From: Fibrobacter succinogenes
GTDB lineage: Bacteria > Fibrobacterota > Fibrobacteria > Fibrobacterales > Fibrobacteraceae
Assembly (NCBI GenBank): GCA_902767785.1
Contig: CACXIR010000007.1
Coordinates: 1-47,724 of the forward strand
Reading direction: 5' to 3'
DNA: 47,724 nt
The position numbers and the translations under genes are program-made. The notes beneath the pieces were generated by a model. That model was not told the DNA's origin and did not search any database. It saw nothing but the letters and a program-made list of their open reading frames with translations. This document shows positions 1 to 6,817 of the stretch, one piece after another; the first letter of the stretch is position 1, and each line of letters starts with the position of its first letter.

Positions 1-444
1 ATGCGACAAGTCAACATTTATACACCTGAAGGCAAATTGCAGACTTCTGAATTTAATTTTTTCGGCAGCGGTGGAGCCATAAACAAGCGATTGAATCGTT
101 GCACCCGTATTTCCATTGACATCGGCCCGAATAAAAAAGCCTATTTCGTGCTATACAATAAGTGGCGATGCAGGCTCGCAACCAAGTGTGTACGCATCTC
201 CTTTCTTGAACCCAAATACGAACTGGGTTCCACATACAATAAATCCGTCTGGTTCCTTGACGATAAAGAGAAAAGAATGCTTATGGAGTTCCTAAAAATA
301 AAAAGGCCCTATGCATCTGATAACGAGCCCTCAAATAACTGGCAATGTGTTATTAGAGCTTTCAACAACAAAATTCGTGACAAATCCTACAGAATTTTAC
401 CCTACGATACACCCATCCCCGACTATACAAAACTGGAGCCATAA
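1..444 (+). CDS. Hypothetical protein, 5' end cut by window edge (paralogue of the gene at 1132-1791)
   Basis: I do not recognise this family. The 147 visible residues line up over their whole length with residues ~73-219 of the protein at 1132-1791: both contain RISFLEPKYELGS, NKSVWFLDD and a C-terminal RILPYD.PIP.Y.KLEP. The paralogue has about 70 more residues in front, so the first ATG here is probably an internal methionine and the true start lies outside the window. There is no signal peptide or membrane segment in the visible part; many aromatic and basic residues suggest a soluble protein. The stop overlaps the ATG of the next gene by one base (TAATG), so the two are likely translated together. 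Confidence 0.7.
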   Translation: MRQVNIYTPEGKLQTSEFNFFGSGGAINKRLNRCTRISIDIGPNKKAYFVLYNKWRCRLATKCVRISFLEPKYELGSTYNKSVWFLDDKEKRMLMEFLKIKRPYASDNEPSNNWQCVIRAFNNKIRDKSYRILPYDTPIPDYTKLEP

Positions 445-1115
445 TGACAAGAGAACTTTCACGCGTGCCACGCTGGGACATACTTCGGAATTTCTATCGC
501 GACTTCGATAACGGCCGCAAGTGTGGCTGTGTTGAAAAGTGGAAAAGGGAAATGCCCAAAGGTGGCCTTAAGCGAGAATTTTTCGAAACCAAAATCCACA
601 CCGAATTCCTGAAGGATCGTCACGAAAAGCTGAACAAGGAATTCCGCTGGACCTATGCGAACATAAAAAAGCTTATCGCGCTTGACCAGCATTTCAGAGA
701 ACTGCACCGGAGCATTGCCCGTACGTTTGAGGCAACCAAGAAGGATATCGCTGTACTCAACGCGAAAAATCACAAGTGGTACAGGGAGTACGAACTCGAA
801 TCGGAAATCTGCCCTGCGAATGATTGGAATATTCCCGGCGAACACGAATACATCAGCGATTTGCTTTTTTGGTACGCGAACTGGGGTTCCATCAACATCT
901 GCTCCAGTACGAACGAACACTACCCCGAACGTCATAAGATTTACCTCGTTCCCGCTTGTAAACAGATGCTGCGCATTGACAAGTTCGCCCAAAACGACGT
1001 CACTTGGGAACTCGACTCGCTTCTCTACGACAGCGATTCAAGCCTCTACACCTTCCACGACATGGTCCGCATGAGACCTGAACAATTTGAGGTGAGCTAT
1101 ACATTGAGATTTTAA
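444..1115 (+). CDS. Hypothetical protein between two paralogues
   Basis: A 223-residue protein I cannot assign. The N-terminal half (residues ~1-110) is rich in Lys, Arg, Glu and Phe and looks mainly helical, with an FRELHRSIARTFEATKKDI stretch typical of amphipathic helices. The C-terminal half contains many aromatic residues and a YERHKIYLVPACKQML-like segment. No signal peptide or membrane span is visible. It begins in the TAATG overlap with the preceding gene and ends 16 bases before the next start, so all three genes probably form one transcript. Sitting between two members of one family suggests that the flanking gene was duplicated around it or that the pair repeats as a module. Function unknown. 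Confidence 0.7.
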   Translation: MTRELSRVPRWDILRNFYRDFDNGRKCGCVEKWKREMPKGGLKREFFETKIHTEFLKDRHEKLNKEFRWTYANIKKLIALDQHFRELHRSIARTFEATKKDIAVLNAKNHKWYREYELESEICPANDWNIPGEHEYISDLLFWYANWGSINICSSTNEHYPERHKIYLVPACKQMLRIDKFAQNDVTWELDSLLYDSDSSLYTFHDMVRMRPEQFEVSYTLRF

Positions 1116-1131
1116 ACAAAAACGAGGTACT

Positions 1132-1791
1132 ATGAGAAGACGATACATTTATCAGCTGGCGGCAACAATACTGCCGAATGGGCTGGGCTATGACACCGTT
1201 GACCACGACCTGGGAATTTTCACGTCGCTACGCACCGCCAAAAAAGTTCTGCGGGATTACGTCAAGGGCGGGGATTTCTATTGCCCGACCTATAGTTTTT
1301 CCATCATGTACCTGCCCGTCGACAACGATCTGGATTATGAATCCGATAGGCAAATCAACGTCTATTCGCCCGATGGCAAATTGCAACTTTCGGAATTCAA
1401 CATGATGTCATGCAACGGGGCGTGGAGCAAGAGCCTGAATATAGACCTTCGCGCCGTCATCGACATCGGCCCCGGTAAAAAGCCGTATTTTACGCTGTAC
1501 AACCATTGGAAACGAGGACTCGCGACCAAGTGCGCGCGCATCTCCTTTCTGGAACCCAAATACGAACTGGGCTCCTCGTACAACAAATCCGTCTGGTTCC
1601 TGGACGACAACGAGAAAAAGATGCTCATGAAGTTCCTGAGAACAAAATGCAGGAGCATATTTAGCGACAAGTGCACGAACAACTGGATGAGCGTCATAGG
1701 GGCATTCAATAACGAAGTCAAAGGCGATGATGACAGCCGCATCCTGCCCTACGATTTACCCATCCCTAATTACAACAAATTGGAACCGTAG
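1132..1791 (+). CDS. Hypothetical protein, full-length paralogue of the gene at 1-444
   Basis: The protein has 219 residues and no recognised domain. ATG is preceded by ACGAGGT (about 1124-1130), a usable ribosome site. Residues ~73-219 match the truncated protein at the window start closely, including RISFLEPKYELGS and NKSVWFLDD; residues 1-72 show what that copy is missing outside the window. The protein lacks a signal peptide and membrane segments. Charged and aromatic residues are spread evenly, as in a soluble cytoplasmic protein. It is the last gene of a compact three-gene cluster and is followed by a long gap with a dispersed repeat. What it does is unknown. Confidence 0.7.
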   Translation: MRRRYIYQLAATILPNGLGYDTVDHDLGIFTSLRTAKKVLRDYVKGGDFYCPTYSFSIMYLPVDNDLDYESDRQINVYSPDGKLQLSEFNMMSCNGAWSKSLNIDLRAVIDIGPGKKPYFTLYNHWKRGLATKCARISFLEPKYELGSSYNKSVWFLDDNEKKMLMKFLRTKCRSIFSDKCTNNWMSVIGAFNNEVKGDDDSRILPYDLPIPNYNKLEP

Positions 1792-1831
1792 TGAGAAAAT
1801 GCCTTTGGGCGTTCCCCGGCCAAATCGATGT

Positions 1832-1867
1832 GTCATCCTGAGCGGAGTGCAACGGAGTCGAAGGATC
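1832..1867. repeat. Dispersed GTCATCCTGAGCG...CGAAGGATC repeat unit, in a 418-base gap
   Basis: The unit begins GTCATCCTGAGCGGAG and ends GTCGAAGGATC. Related copies are seen at 34095-34134 and, on the other strand, at 36426-36461. The remaining gap from 1868 to 2095 has no convincing gene. It contains a small hairpin, CGCCG/CGGCG at 1892-1905, and a GC-rich stretch repeating 'GCTAACG' at two places (1895-1901 and 1921-1927). The sequence then becomes strongly AT-rich up to the promoter at 2096. Confidence 0.6.
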
Positions 1868-2095
1868 TAGCCGGGTCGGGCCATACTCGCACGCCGCTAA
1901 CGGCGCACTCACCGAGCCTTGCTAACGCGAGTCTCGTCCCTTCGGGTAACTGTCCCTAACGCAAAAAGCATAAAGATTTTCCTAGTTAAGGTAATGTGAA
2001 ATTTGTGCTTGTTAGCAGGCTTTTGACCGCTAGGAATAGAATCTTTTTTTTCTGAATCCTCTCACAAAAAAATGCAGAAAAAATCATTTCAACTA

Positions 2096-2124
2096 TTGAC
2101 TTTTAGGGGCGTATTATATATATT
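2096..2124 (+). promoter_or_regulatory. Sigma70-type promoter for 2210-3752
   Basis: The -35 box TTGACT (2096-2101) and the -10 box TATATT (2119-2124) are separated by 17 bases, close to the housekeeping consensus. Transcription would start near 2131 and leave a leader of about 80 bases before the ATG at 2210, which has AAAAGGA at 2194-2200 as ribosome site. Confidence 0.7.
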
Positions 2125-2209
2125 ATGAGTAGTAGGGGCCTAGCCGCTCCGAAATGGAAAAAAGACACAATTAGCTAACTAAAACACAATCTTAAAAGGA
2201 TGGTTTTTT

Positions 2210-2584
2210 ATGTCTGAATTGAATTCTGTTGAAAAAACAGCAAAAATTCTCATCTGCAACGCATTGCTCTATGAACTGGAAAAAGAACGAGAAGTTTCTC
2301 GCTATCGGTTCAGTTATACTACACTAGCGTTCATCGCAAATCGCCAAAGACTTTCTCCTGAATTTCTGAAAGAGTTAGACGATGTTCTTGTAGAACTCGG
2401 ATGGAGTTTCATCAATATGGGAGACTCCTTCGCTATCGTAAAGACAGAAAAAATCAATCAGTGGACCAAACTCGCTTATAAGCGAGTTGAGGATCTTGTA
2501 AATTACTCTGACGAAGAAATTTCTGAAAAGTTCAAAGAATTAATTGACAACGAACCCGATTTCACAACGGAATCGGCTAGTTAG
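2210..2584 (+). CDS. Small hypothetical protein, first gene of a pair with a DUF3883 protein
   Basis: The 124-residue protein is acidic and appears mostly helical. I see no signal peptide, membrane segment or known motif. Residues ~25-75, containing YRFSYTTLAFIANRQRLSPE and FLKELDDVLVELGW, have a spacing compatible with a winged-helix or other small helical DNA-binding fold, but this is only an impression. A near-consensus promoter and an AAAAGGA site stand in front of it. The DUF3883 gene follows 136 bases downstream on the same strand, with a nested hairpin in the gap and no obvious separate promoter, so they may be co-transcribed. The pair sits in an AT-rich accessory region; a role as regulator or partner of the nuclease-like protein is inference. 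Confidence 0.65.
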   Translation: MSELNSVEKTAKILICNALLYELEKEREVSRYRFSYTTLAFIANRQRLSPEFLKELDDVLVELGWSFINMGDSFAIVKTEKINQWTKLAYKRVEDLVNYSDEEISEKFKELIDNEPDFTTESAS

Positions 2585-2603
2585 TTCAACTCCAGCAAAT
2601 CTT

Positions 2604-2653
2604 GCCGTATAGTACCGTGCATGAACCATGCTCGGCATTGGTTGCTATACGGC
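2604..2653 (+). other. Nested hairpin between the small gene and the DUF3883 gene
   Basis: A perfect 9-base outer stem, GCCGTATAG (2604-2612) with CTATACGGC (2645-2653), encloses a second stem, CCGTGCATG (2615-2623) with CATGCTCGG (2627-2635), which has one mismatch and an AAC loop. No T-run follows, so it is not a normal intrinsic terminator. It could be an attenuator, an mRNA processing or stability element, or a protein-binding site. Confidence 0.6.
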
Positions 2654-2720
2654 CTAAGAGATTGTACAAACTTCAAACCACAACAAACAATCAACCGCCC
2701 AACATAAAGGAAATCTAGAT

Positions 2721-3752
2721 ATGAATACTTTGGCAATCAAAATCCATTATGACAATCGTCCCAACCTTACCAACAGCCTTAAATACTCTATGCCACCCAA
2801 AGCAGAAGACTATGCCGAATTCTTTAATGCTGGAGTTCGAAATAATACCGGCTTAGGCTTTCATGAGTGCTTAAACTTTTATAGAACTTCAGATGGTAAA
2901 TGCAGGATTTATTTCCCTCCCACAACAGCAGAAAAGCTTTCAAAAAGAATAGGGGAACGAGTTAATTTAGTTTGGGTCATTTATAGCAATGAAAAAAATT
3001 GCAAATACGCAGAACACATCGTAGGCGTTCACAAGAACGCATTGATTTTAGCAAGTGACTCCTCGTTACAAAGACCTGATTTTCCAGAAATAGAAGGAAA
3101 CGTTCCTGAAGGAATTGATAAGGAACTATTCTATCATGCCGAAGCAGATGCGGAAGATAGCATCCTTTTTAGTGAGCCGATTCCATTTAAGCTGAAACGA
3201 TATTTTCCAAATTTAAAGACCTGGGGCTACGGCTTTCGATATATGGACGAAGATAAGTTCCGTTTGATTCTGGATGATCGTGCAGAATGTATTGGTAATA
3301 CTAGTTCCTTCTTAGAAAAGGAAGAAAAAATACGGCTTCTTGGCTGTTGCCCGATTCCAGATAAGGAACTCGGTCGCCAAGGCGAGGAATTTGTTTATCG
3401 CAAAGAAGTCGCCTTTTTAAAAGAACATGGAATGGATGCTTCTTGTGTTGAATGGGTTGCTGCAAGGTATCCTCAATCTCCATTTGACATCAAAACATTG
3501 AGATTTCTTGATGGTGTACCGGTAACCCACTATCTAGAAGTCAAGTCCACTAAAAGTATGAAGTCTCCTAATATCTACATTTCTCGCCGAGAAATCGATT
3601 TCGCAGAACTTCAAGGAAATAGTCATAGTGTTGTAATTTATGATGCAGAAACACAAACTGCCAAGTACTACAATCTAGACAAAATCCGCCAAATGTTCAA
3701 CTTGCAACCAGTTGAGTACAAACTTAAAGTAAAAAAATACAGAAATAAGTGA
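2721..3752 (+). CDS. DUF3883 (NOV C-terminal) domain protein, putative PD-(D/E)XK nuclease-like
   Basis: The protein has 343 residues. The C-terminal ~125 residues match the DUF3883 pattern: GRQGEEF (218-224), then VEWVAARYPQSPFDIK (243-258), then HYLEVKSTKS (270-279), then ISRREIDFAE (287-296) and VVIYDA (304-309). D256 followed by E273-V-K275 fits the D...ExK core of the restriction-endonuclease-like fold, and E222/E223 the helical acidic residue. DUF3883 is often found in anti-phage and restriction proteins, usually fused to helicases or ATPases; here it is joined to a ~200-residue N-terminal part that I do not recognise. AAAGGA at 2706-2711 serves the ATG. The gene follows a small protein behind a strong promoter. 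Nuclease activity is inferred from the motif. Confidence 0.7.
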   Translation: MNTLAIKIHYDNRPNLTNSLKYSMPPKAEDYAEFFNAGVRNNTGLGFHECLNFYRTSDGKCRIYFPPTTAEKLSKRIGERVNLVWVIYSNEKNCKYAEHIVGVHKNALILASDSSLQRPDFPEIEGNVPEGIDKELFYHAEADAEDSILFSEPIPFKLKRYFPNLKTWGYGFRYMDEDKFRLILDDRAECIGNTSSFLEKEEKIRLLGCCPIPDKELGRQGEEFVYRKEVAFLKEHGMDASCVEWVAARYPQSPFDIKTLRFLDGVPVTHYLEVKSTKSMKSPNIYISRREIDFAELQGNSHSVVIYDAETQTAKYYNLDKIRQMFNLQPVEYKLKVKKYRNK

Positions 3753-3869
3753 TCTCAAAACACCGGGCTTTTCTTTTTCACGATATTCTATTGGCGATTC
3801 TTTTTGAGGGTCGTATATTTTTAGAGTTGTTCTATTTCGCTTTGCTACGATTCAATGCCAATTTCCTGT

Positions 3870-3995
3870 TTAGGGATCCCATTTAAATAAATCTATTGCT
3901 TTTTGGATTACAGCGGCAAGGGATCTTCCTGAAATCATCGCAATACAGGCGATGCCACATAAAGTTGAGTTTTGTGGTTGGCGGATTAAACGCAT
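3870..3995 (-). CDS. Small 41-residue protein resembling the N-terminus of a papain-like/C39-type peptidase
   Basis: This short frame reads ATG (3995-3993) to TAA (3872-3870). It has a very strong ribosome site, GGAGG at 4004-4008, eight bases before the ATG, and a good promoter further upstream. The peptide begins MRLIRQPQNSTLCGIACIAM and ends KWDP. The pattern RQPQNS..CG.ACIAMISG recalls the cysteine-containing first motif of papain-like C39-type peptidases, where the Cys is catalytic. The rest of such a peptidase, including the His motif, is absent, so this is either the remnant of a larger gene or a separately maintained small protein. The rest of the 357-base gap (3753-4109) shows no other gene. 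Confidence 0.5.
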   Translation of the reverse strand: MRLIRQPQNSTLCGIACIAMISGRSLAAVIQKAIDLFKWDP

Positions 3996-4035
3996 TTTAT
4001 TTTCCTCCAAATAATATTATTCGGTGTTTTAAATA

Positions 4036-4065
4036 ATAATACATAAAAAATTATTGCGTTGTCAA
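4036..4065 (-). promoter_or_regulatory. Sigma70-type promoter for the small gene at 3870-3995
   Basis: Read on the minus strand, TTGACA (4065-4060) is followed after 18 bases by TATTAT (4041-4036). The -35 box is a perfect consensus. The leader to the ATG at 3995 is about 35 bases and includes the GGAGG site. Confidence 0.6.
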
Positions 4066-4142
4066 CCTAACGCATTTTGTATCTCTATTTGTCGCATTGA
4101 GTATGTATTTTGAGAAAAAATCTACCATCTCCAATTTACTTT

Positions 4143-4877
4143 ATGCTCAACCATTCAGAAAATTTCACTAACTCCGAATTCGAAGCCTGCCTTAATTTCT
4201 GGCAGCCGATTGTCAAGAAGATTTATGCCTGCAATACTGATGGAATCTTCCCGAATAAAGATGGTGTTTATGCGGCATTTGTTCGTTTGCAAAAGGCATG
4301 GCCAAATATTGGCTTTGAGATTTCTTATAAGCAGGAATCCAGGGGCTATCGCGAATGCGATAAGACGCAGGCCACCTGCATTTCCAAATCTTTTGAGGGG
4401 CGGGGTTCTATCAGCCTTATCGTGAATTGCGAGGCGGAGTTTTTAAGCATCCATTTCGAGTATGCGGATATAGAGGCGTTCAACGTCCCTTTTCGGCGCA
4501 GTCAATGTGACCTCGGCACCACTCTCGATAATCTCGCAAATTTCATCGAGGAATATCCAAGTTACTGCGAACAATCTTCAAGAATCATAACCGAGATCGA
4601 AAAAGAGCAGAAACAGGAAGAAATCGCACGGGATACAATCCGCGCGACGGTTTCGCACATTATGGAATCTTCAAAGTATTCCTGGAATTTGACCAAAGAT
4701 GAAAAAACCTTTTCGCTAGAAGTCTCAATCAACAACGAATACATCGTCGAAATGGATTTCAACACCCAAAATTACCTAGAACGAATTCCGGCATTGCAAG
4801 GTCTCTTGAAACAAACGGAAATCTTCTTAAAAGAAATTTCGTTCCCGATAACGATTCAGTTGCAAGAAAAATCTTGA
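4143..4877 (+). CDS. Hypothetical protein
   Basis: I do not recognise this family. The ATG at 4143 gives 244 residues; a TTG at 4110 in the same frame would add 11 residues, and neither has a clear ribosome site. The predicted protein is soluble, without signal peptide or membrane span. It has a Cys/aromatic-rich N-terminal half and a likely coiled or long helical stretch around EIEKEQKQEEIARDTIRATV at about two thirds of its length, followed by a short beta-rich C-terminal part. It stands alone on the plus strand, divergent from the small minus-strand gene. A hairpin overlapping its stop codon probably ends the transcript. Confidence 0.6.
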   Translation: MLNHSENFTNSEFEACLNFWQPIVKKIYACNTDGIFPNKDGVYAAFVRLQKAWPNIGFEISYKQESRGYRECDKTQATCISKSFEGRGSISLIVNCEAEFLSIHFEYADIEAFNVPFRRSQCDLGTTLDNLANFIEEYPSYCEQSSRIITEIEKEQKQEEIARDTIRATVSHIMESSKYSWNLTKDEKTFSLEVSINNEYIVEMDFNTQNYLERIPALQGLLKQTEIFLKEISFPITIQLQEKS

Positions 4878-4903
4878 AGTCGGAAATTCCGGCTTCAAGT
4901 TTC
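4873..4903 (+). terminator. Hairpin terminator overlapping the stop of the preceding gene
   Basis: CTTGAAGTCGGAA (4873-4885) can pair with TTCCGGCTTCAAG (4887-4899), with one G-T pair, and is followed by TTTCT. The TGA stop of the preceding gene (4875-4877) lies inside the left arm. Confidence 0.5.
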
Positions 4904-4941
4904 TAAGGTGCAAAAATTTCCTCCTTTAATTGTTATTCCCC

Positions 4942-4970
4942 TTGACAATCGTCATCCATGAATTTATATT
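4942..4970 (+). promoter_or_regulatory. Sigma70-type promoter for the ORF6N gene
   Basis: TTGACA (4942-4947) and TATATT (4965-4970) are 17 bases apart, an almost ideal promoter. The leader contains an 8-base hairpin, TCTCGTCT (4991-4998) with AGACGAGA (5010-5017), whose right arm runs into the AAGGAG ribosome site (5017-5022) and could affect translation. Confidence 0.7.
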
Positions 4971-5027
4971 TGTAGTGAACAAGTGTGTAGTCTCGTCTTT
5001 TTTGCATGTAGACGAGAAGGAGTTTAA

Positions 5028-6001
5028 ATGAAGAAAGATGTAACGGCGATTGCTAAACCAGAGTTCTCCCTGATAGACGAAAATATGCTCAAGTCGCGGA
5101 TATATACTATTCGCGGGCTCAAGGTCATGCTTGATGCCGACTTGGCGGAAATTTATGGATATAGTACGAAGGCTTTTAACCAACAGGTTAAGAATAATAT
5201 CGAAAAATTTGATGAAGACTTTCGATTTCAGCTGTGTAGAAATGAATACCGTGAAATTCTAGGGTCAAAATTTTTGACCCTAGAACAGGGAAAATATTCA
5301 AAAACAAGCCCTTACGCCTTTACTGAGGCATTTACATGCTTATGACCGTTCTTAAAGGTGAGCGAGCGACGGCGCAAAGCAAGGCTCTTATCCGTCTTTT
5401 TAAGCAGATGAAGGACTACATCATCGCCGAAAATCGGAATTTGTTGGGTTACGACGGCATCGCACAAATTGCCGTGCAAACGGAAAGGAACACCAAGGAT
5501 ATTGCAGTCATTCAGTCCGATCTTCAAAAGGTCATGGAAAACTTCGTCGATCCATCGACTTTCAAGCATTTCTTGATTTTGAATGGGCGGAGGCTAGACG
5601 CCGATGTTGCTTATACACAGATTTACGGAATGGCGAAGAAGTCCATCACTATTATCGATGACTATGTCGGAGTCAAGACTCTTGACTTGTTGCGTGGAAT
5701 CGCTAGGGGCGTTTCCGTAATGATTTATAGCGATGAAAATGGCTATGAATCGCTGACTGAACAGATTAAGAAAGATTTTTTGAAGGCTCGTCCTGATGTT
5801 AAATTCGACAACAAAAAAACGAAGGAAAAGTTCCACGACCGCTATATCTTTCTGGACTACGGATTAAAAGGTGAAAGGCTTTTCCACTGCGGAGCTTCGA
5901 GCAAAGATGCTGGCAATAAAATCACTACCATTATGCAGATTGAAAATACAGAAATTTATCATGTACTGATGGAAAAATTATCCGTCAAGCCTCAGTTATG
6001 A
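5028..6001 (+). pseudogene. ORF6N-domain protein gene, disrupted by a frameshift
   Basis: The first frame (5028-5345, 105 residues) is an ORF6N domain: IYTIRGLKVMLDADLAEIYG, FNQQVKNNIEKFDEDFRFQL and LTLEQGKYSK.SPYAFTE. ORF6N is a KilA-N-related, probably DNA-binding domain common on prophages and mobile elements. Intact members continue YAFTEQG-(I/V)-x-ML; here the frame breaks at GAG/GC (5327/5328) and the expected IYMLMTVLKGE resumes in another frame (5336-6001, 221 residues, LIRLFKQMKDYI...). The simplest explanation is loss of four bases (CAAG or similar). The second part ends with HDRYIFLD and a GASSKDAG segment, reminiscent of phospholipase-D-like domains. The promoter and ribosome site remain intact, so the damage looks recent, or is a sequencing error. 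Confidence 0.7.
5257..5285. repeat. Perfect 29-base inverted repeat inside the ORF6N gene
   Basis: Arms TTCTAGGGTCAAAA (5257-5270) and TTTTGACCCTAGAA (5272-5285) flank a single central T. It encodes the ILGSKFLTLEQ segment of the protein. Such a long perfect palindrome within a coding sequence is unusual; it may be a binding site for the gene's own product or a coincidence of codon choice. Confidence 0.6.
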
Positions 6002-6740
6002 TTCTGTACGGTTTCTTCAATTCCTTTATGCGGCGGATGTTTTCGCCGGCGCCTTTGCTTTTTCCGTCCCAAACCATGAGAGCCTGGTCGCAATCCTGTG
6101 TCATCTGAATATCTTTAACATACTGGAATGTGCTGCCTGTAAGGCCTTTGGCGGCTTCTGCGCAAGAACGTACTTTTGCTCCCGTAACAAAATTGTTCCT
6201 TGGTGTTTCCCCGCTGCAATAATATTTTTGTACCGCAGCGTCAACGCCGTAACAGTCTCCTATAAGAAATTCTGTACCCAAGGCGATGTGCTCGTCAAGT
6301 AAATATTTGGCTTCTTCGGGCAATTTTGAAATCGATTTAGAGCCGGAGATGAAAAGTTTCATTATCGCTCCTTTTTTCATATAGAAGAATCGGTTAAGTT
6401 CGTGGTCGGTTCCGATGGTTTTGCCATAGCAGATGGAAACCCATGGACTTGGCCATGCGTTCTCGATTGCTTCGACAAGCGCGTTTCTCCTTTCGACAGT
6501 GTATTTGTCAAAATCGGTCGCGTCGAGAACAATATCAATGTGAGCCAGGCGACCCTCGTGGCAGAGGAATGTCGAAAATTGTTCTAGGCGATCTTCTTGA
6601 ATTTGCCTTTTGTCATCCGCAAGAATGTAGCCCGTGATATATTCCCATATTTCATTTCGCATATTCTCATCTGCGTATGAACGCTTTACCAGGGCTTTTA
6701 ATTCATTGTACTTTTGTGTCGATGTCATAACGGTGCTCAT
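5985..6740 (-). CDS. SLOG-superfamily (YspA/LOG-like Rossmann) domain protein with unknown N-terminal domain
   Basis: ATG at 6740 is preceded by AAGGA (6753-6749), so I prefer it to the TTG at 6767; the product has 251 residues. Residues ~127-251 look like a SLOG Rossmann domain: MKLFISGSKSI, LLDEHIALGTEFLIGDCYGVD.AVQ.YY, and a terminal QALMVWDGKSKGAGENI...KKPYRII. SLOG domains bind or process nucleotides, and many occur in conflict and defence systems. Residues 1-126 are charged and mixed helical and are not recognised. The SLOG part starts at an internal ATG (6362) with its own AAGGAG (6373-6368), so it may also be made separately. It follows the gene at 6818-7939 in one direction with 77 bases between them, and its end overlaps the ORF6N pseudogene by 17 bases in convergent orientation. 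Confidence 0.65.
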   Translation of the reverse strand: MSTVMTSTQKYNELKALVKRSYADENMRNEIWEYITGYILADDKRQIQEDRLEQFSTFLCHEGRLAHIDIVLDATDFDKYTVERRNALVEAIENAWPSPWVSICYGKTIGTDHELNRFFYMKKGAIMKLFISGSKSISKLPEEAKYLLDEHIALGTEFLIGDCYGVDAAVQKYYCSGETPRNNFVTGAKVRSCAEAAKGLTGSTFQYVKDIQMTQDCDQALMVWDGKSKGAGENIRRIKELKKPYRIITEA

Positions 6741-6817
6741 ATTTGCATTCCTTGTTTCAAGATACAATCAAAACAATATTTCACAGCAATAAACGAAGTC
6801 GTAAAATATTTAGCACA

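Noticed and set aside
1868-1960. GC-rich stretch with repeated GCTAACG considered as an RNA gene
   Set aside because: It has small hairpins but no cloverleaf or other known RNA shape; probably repeat-derived.
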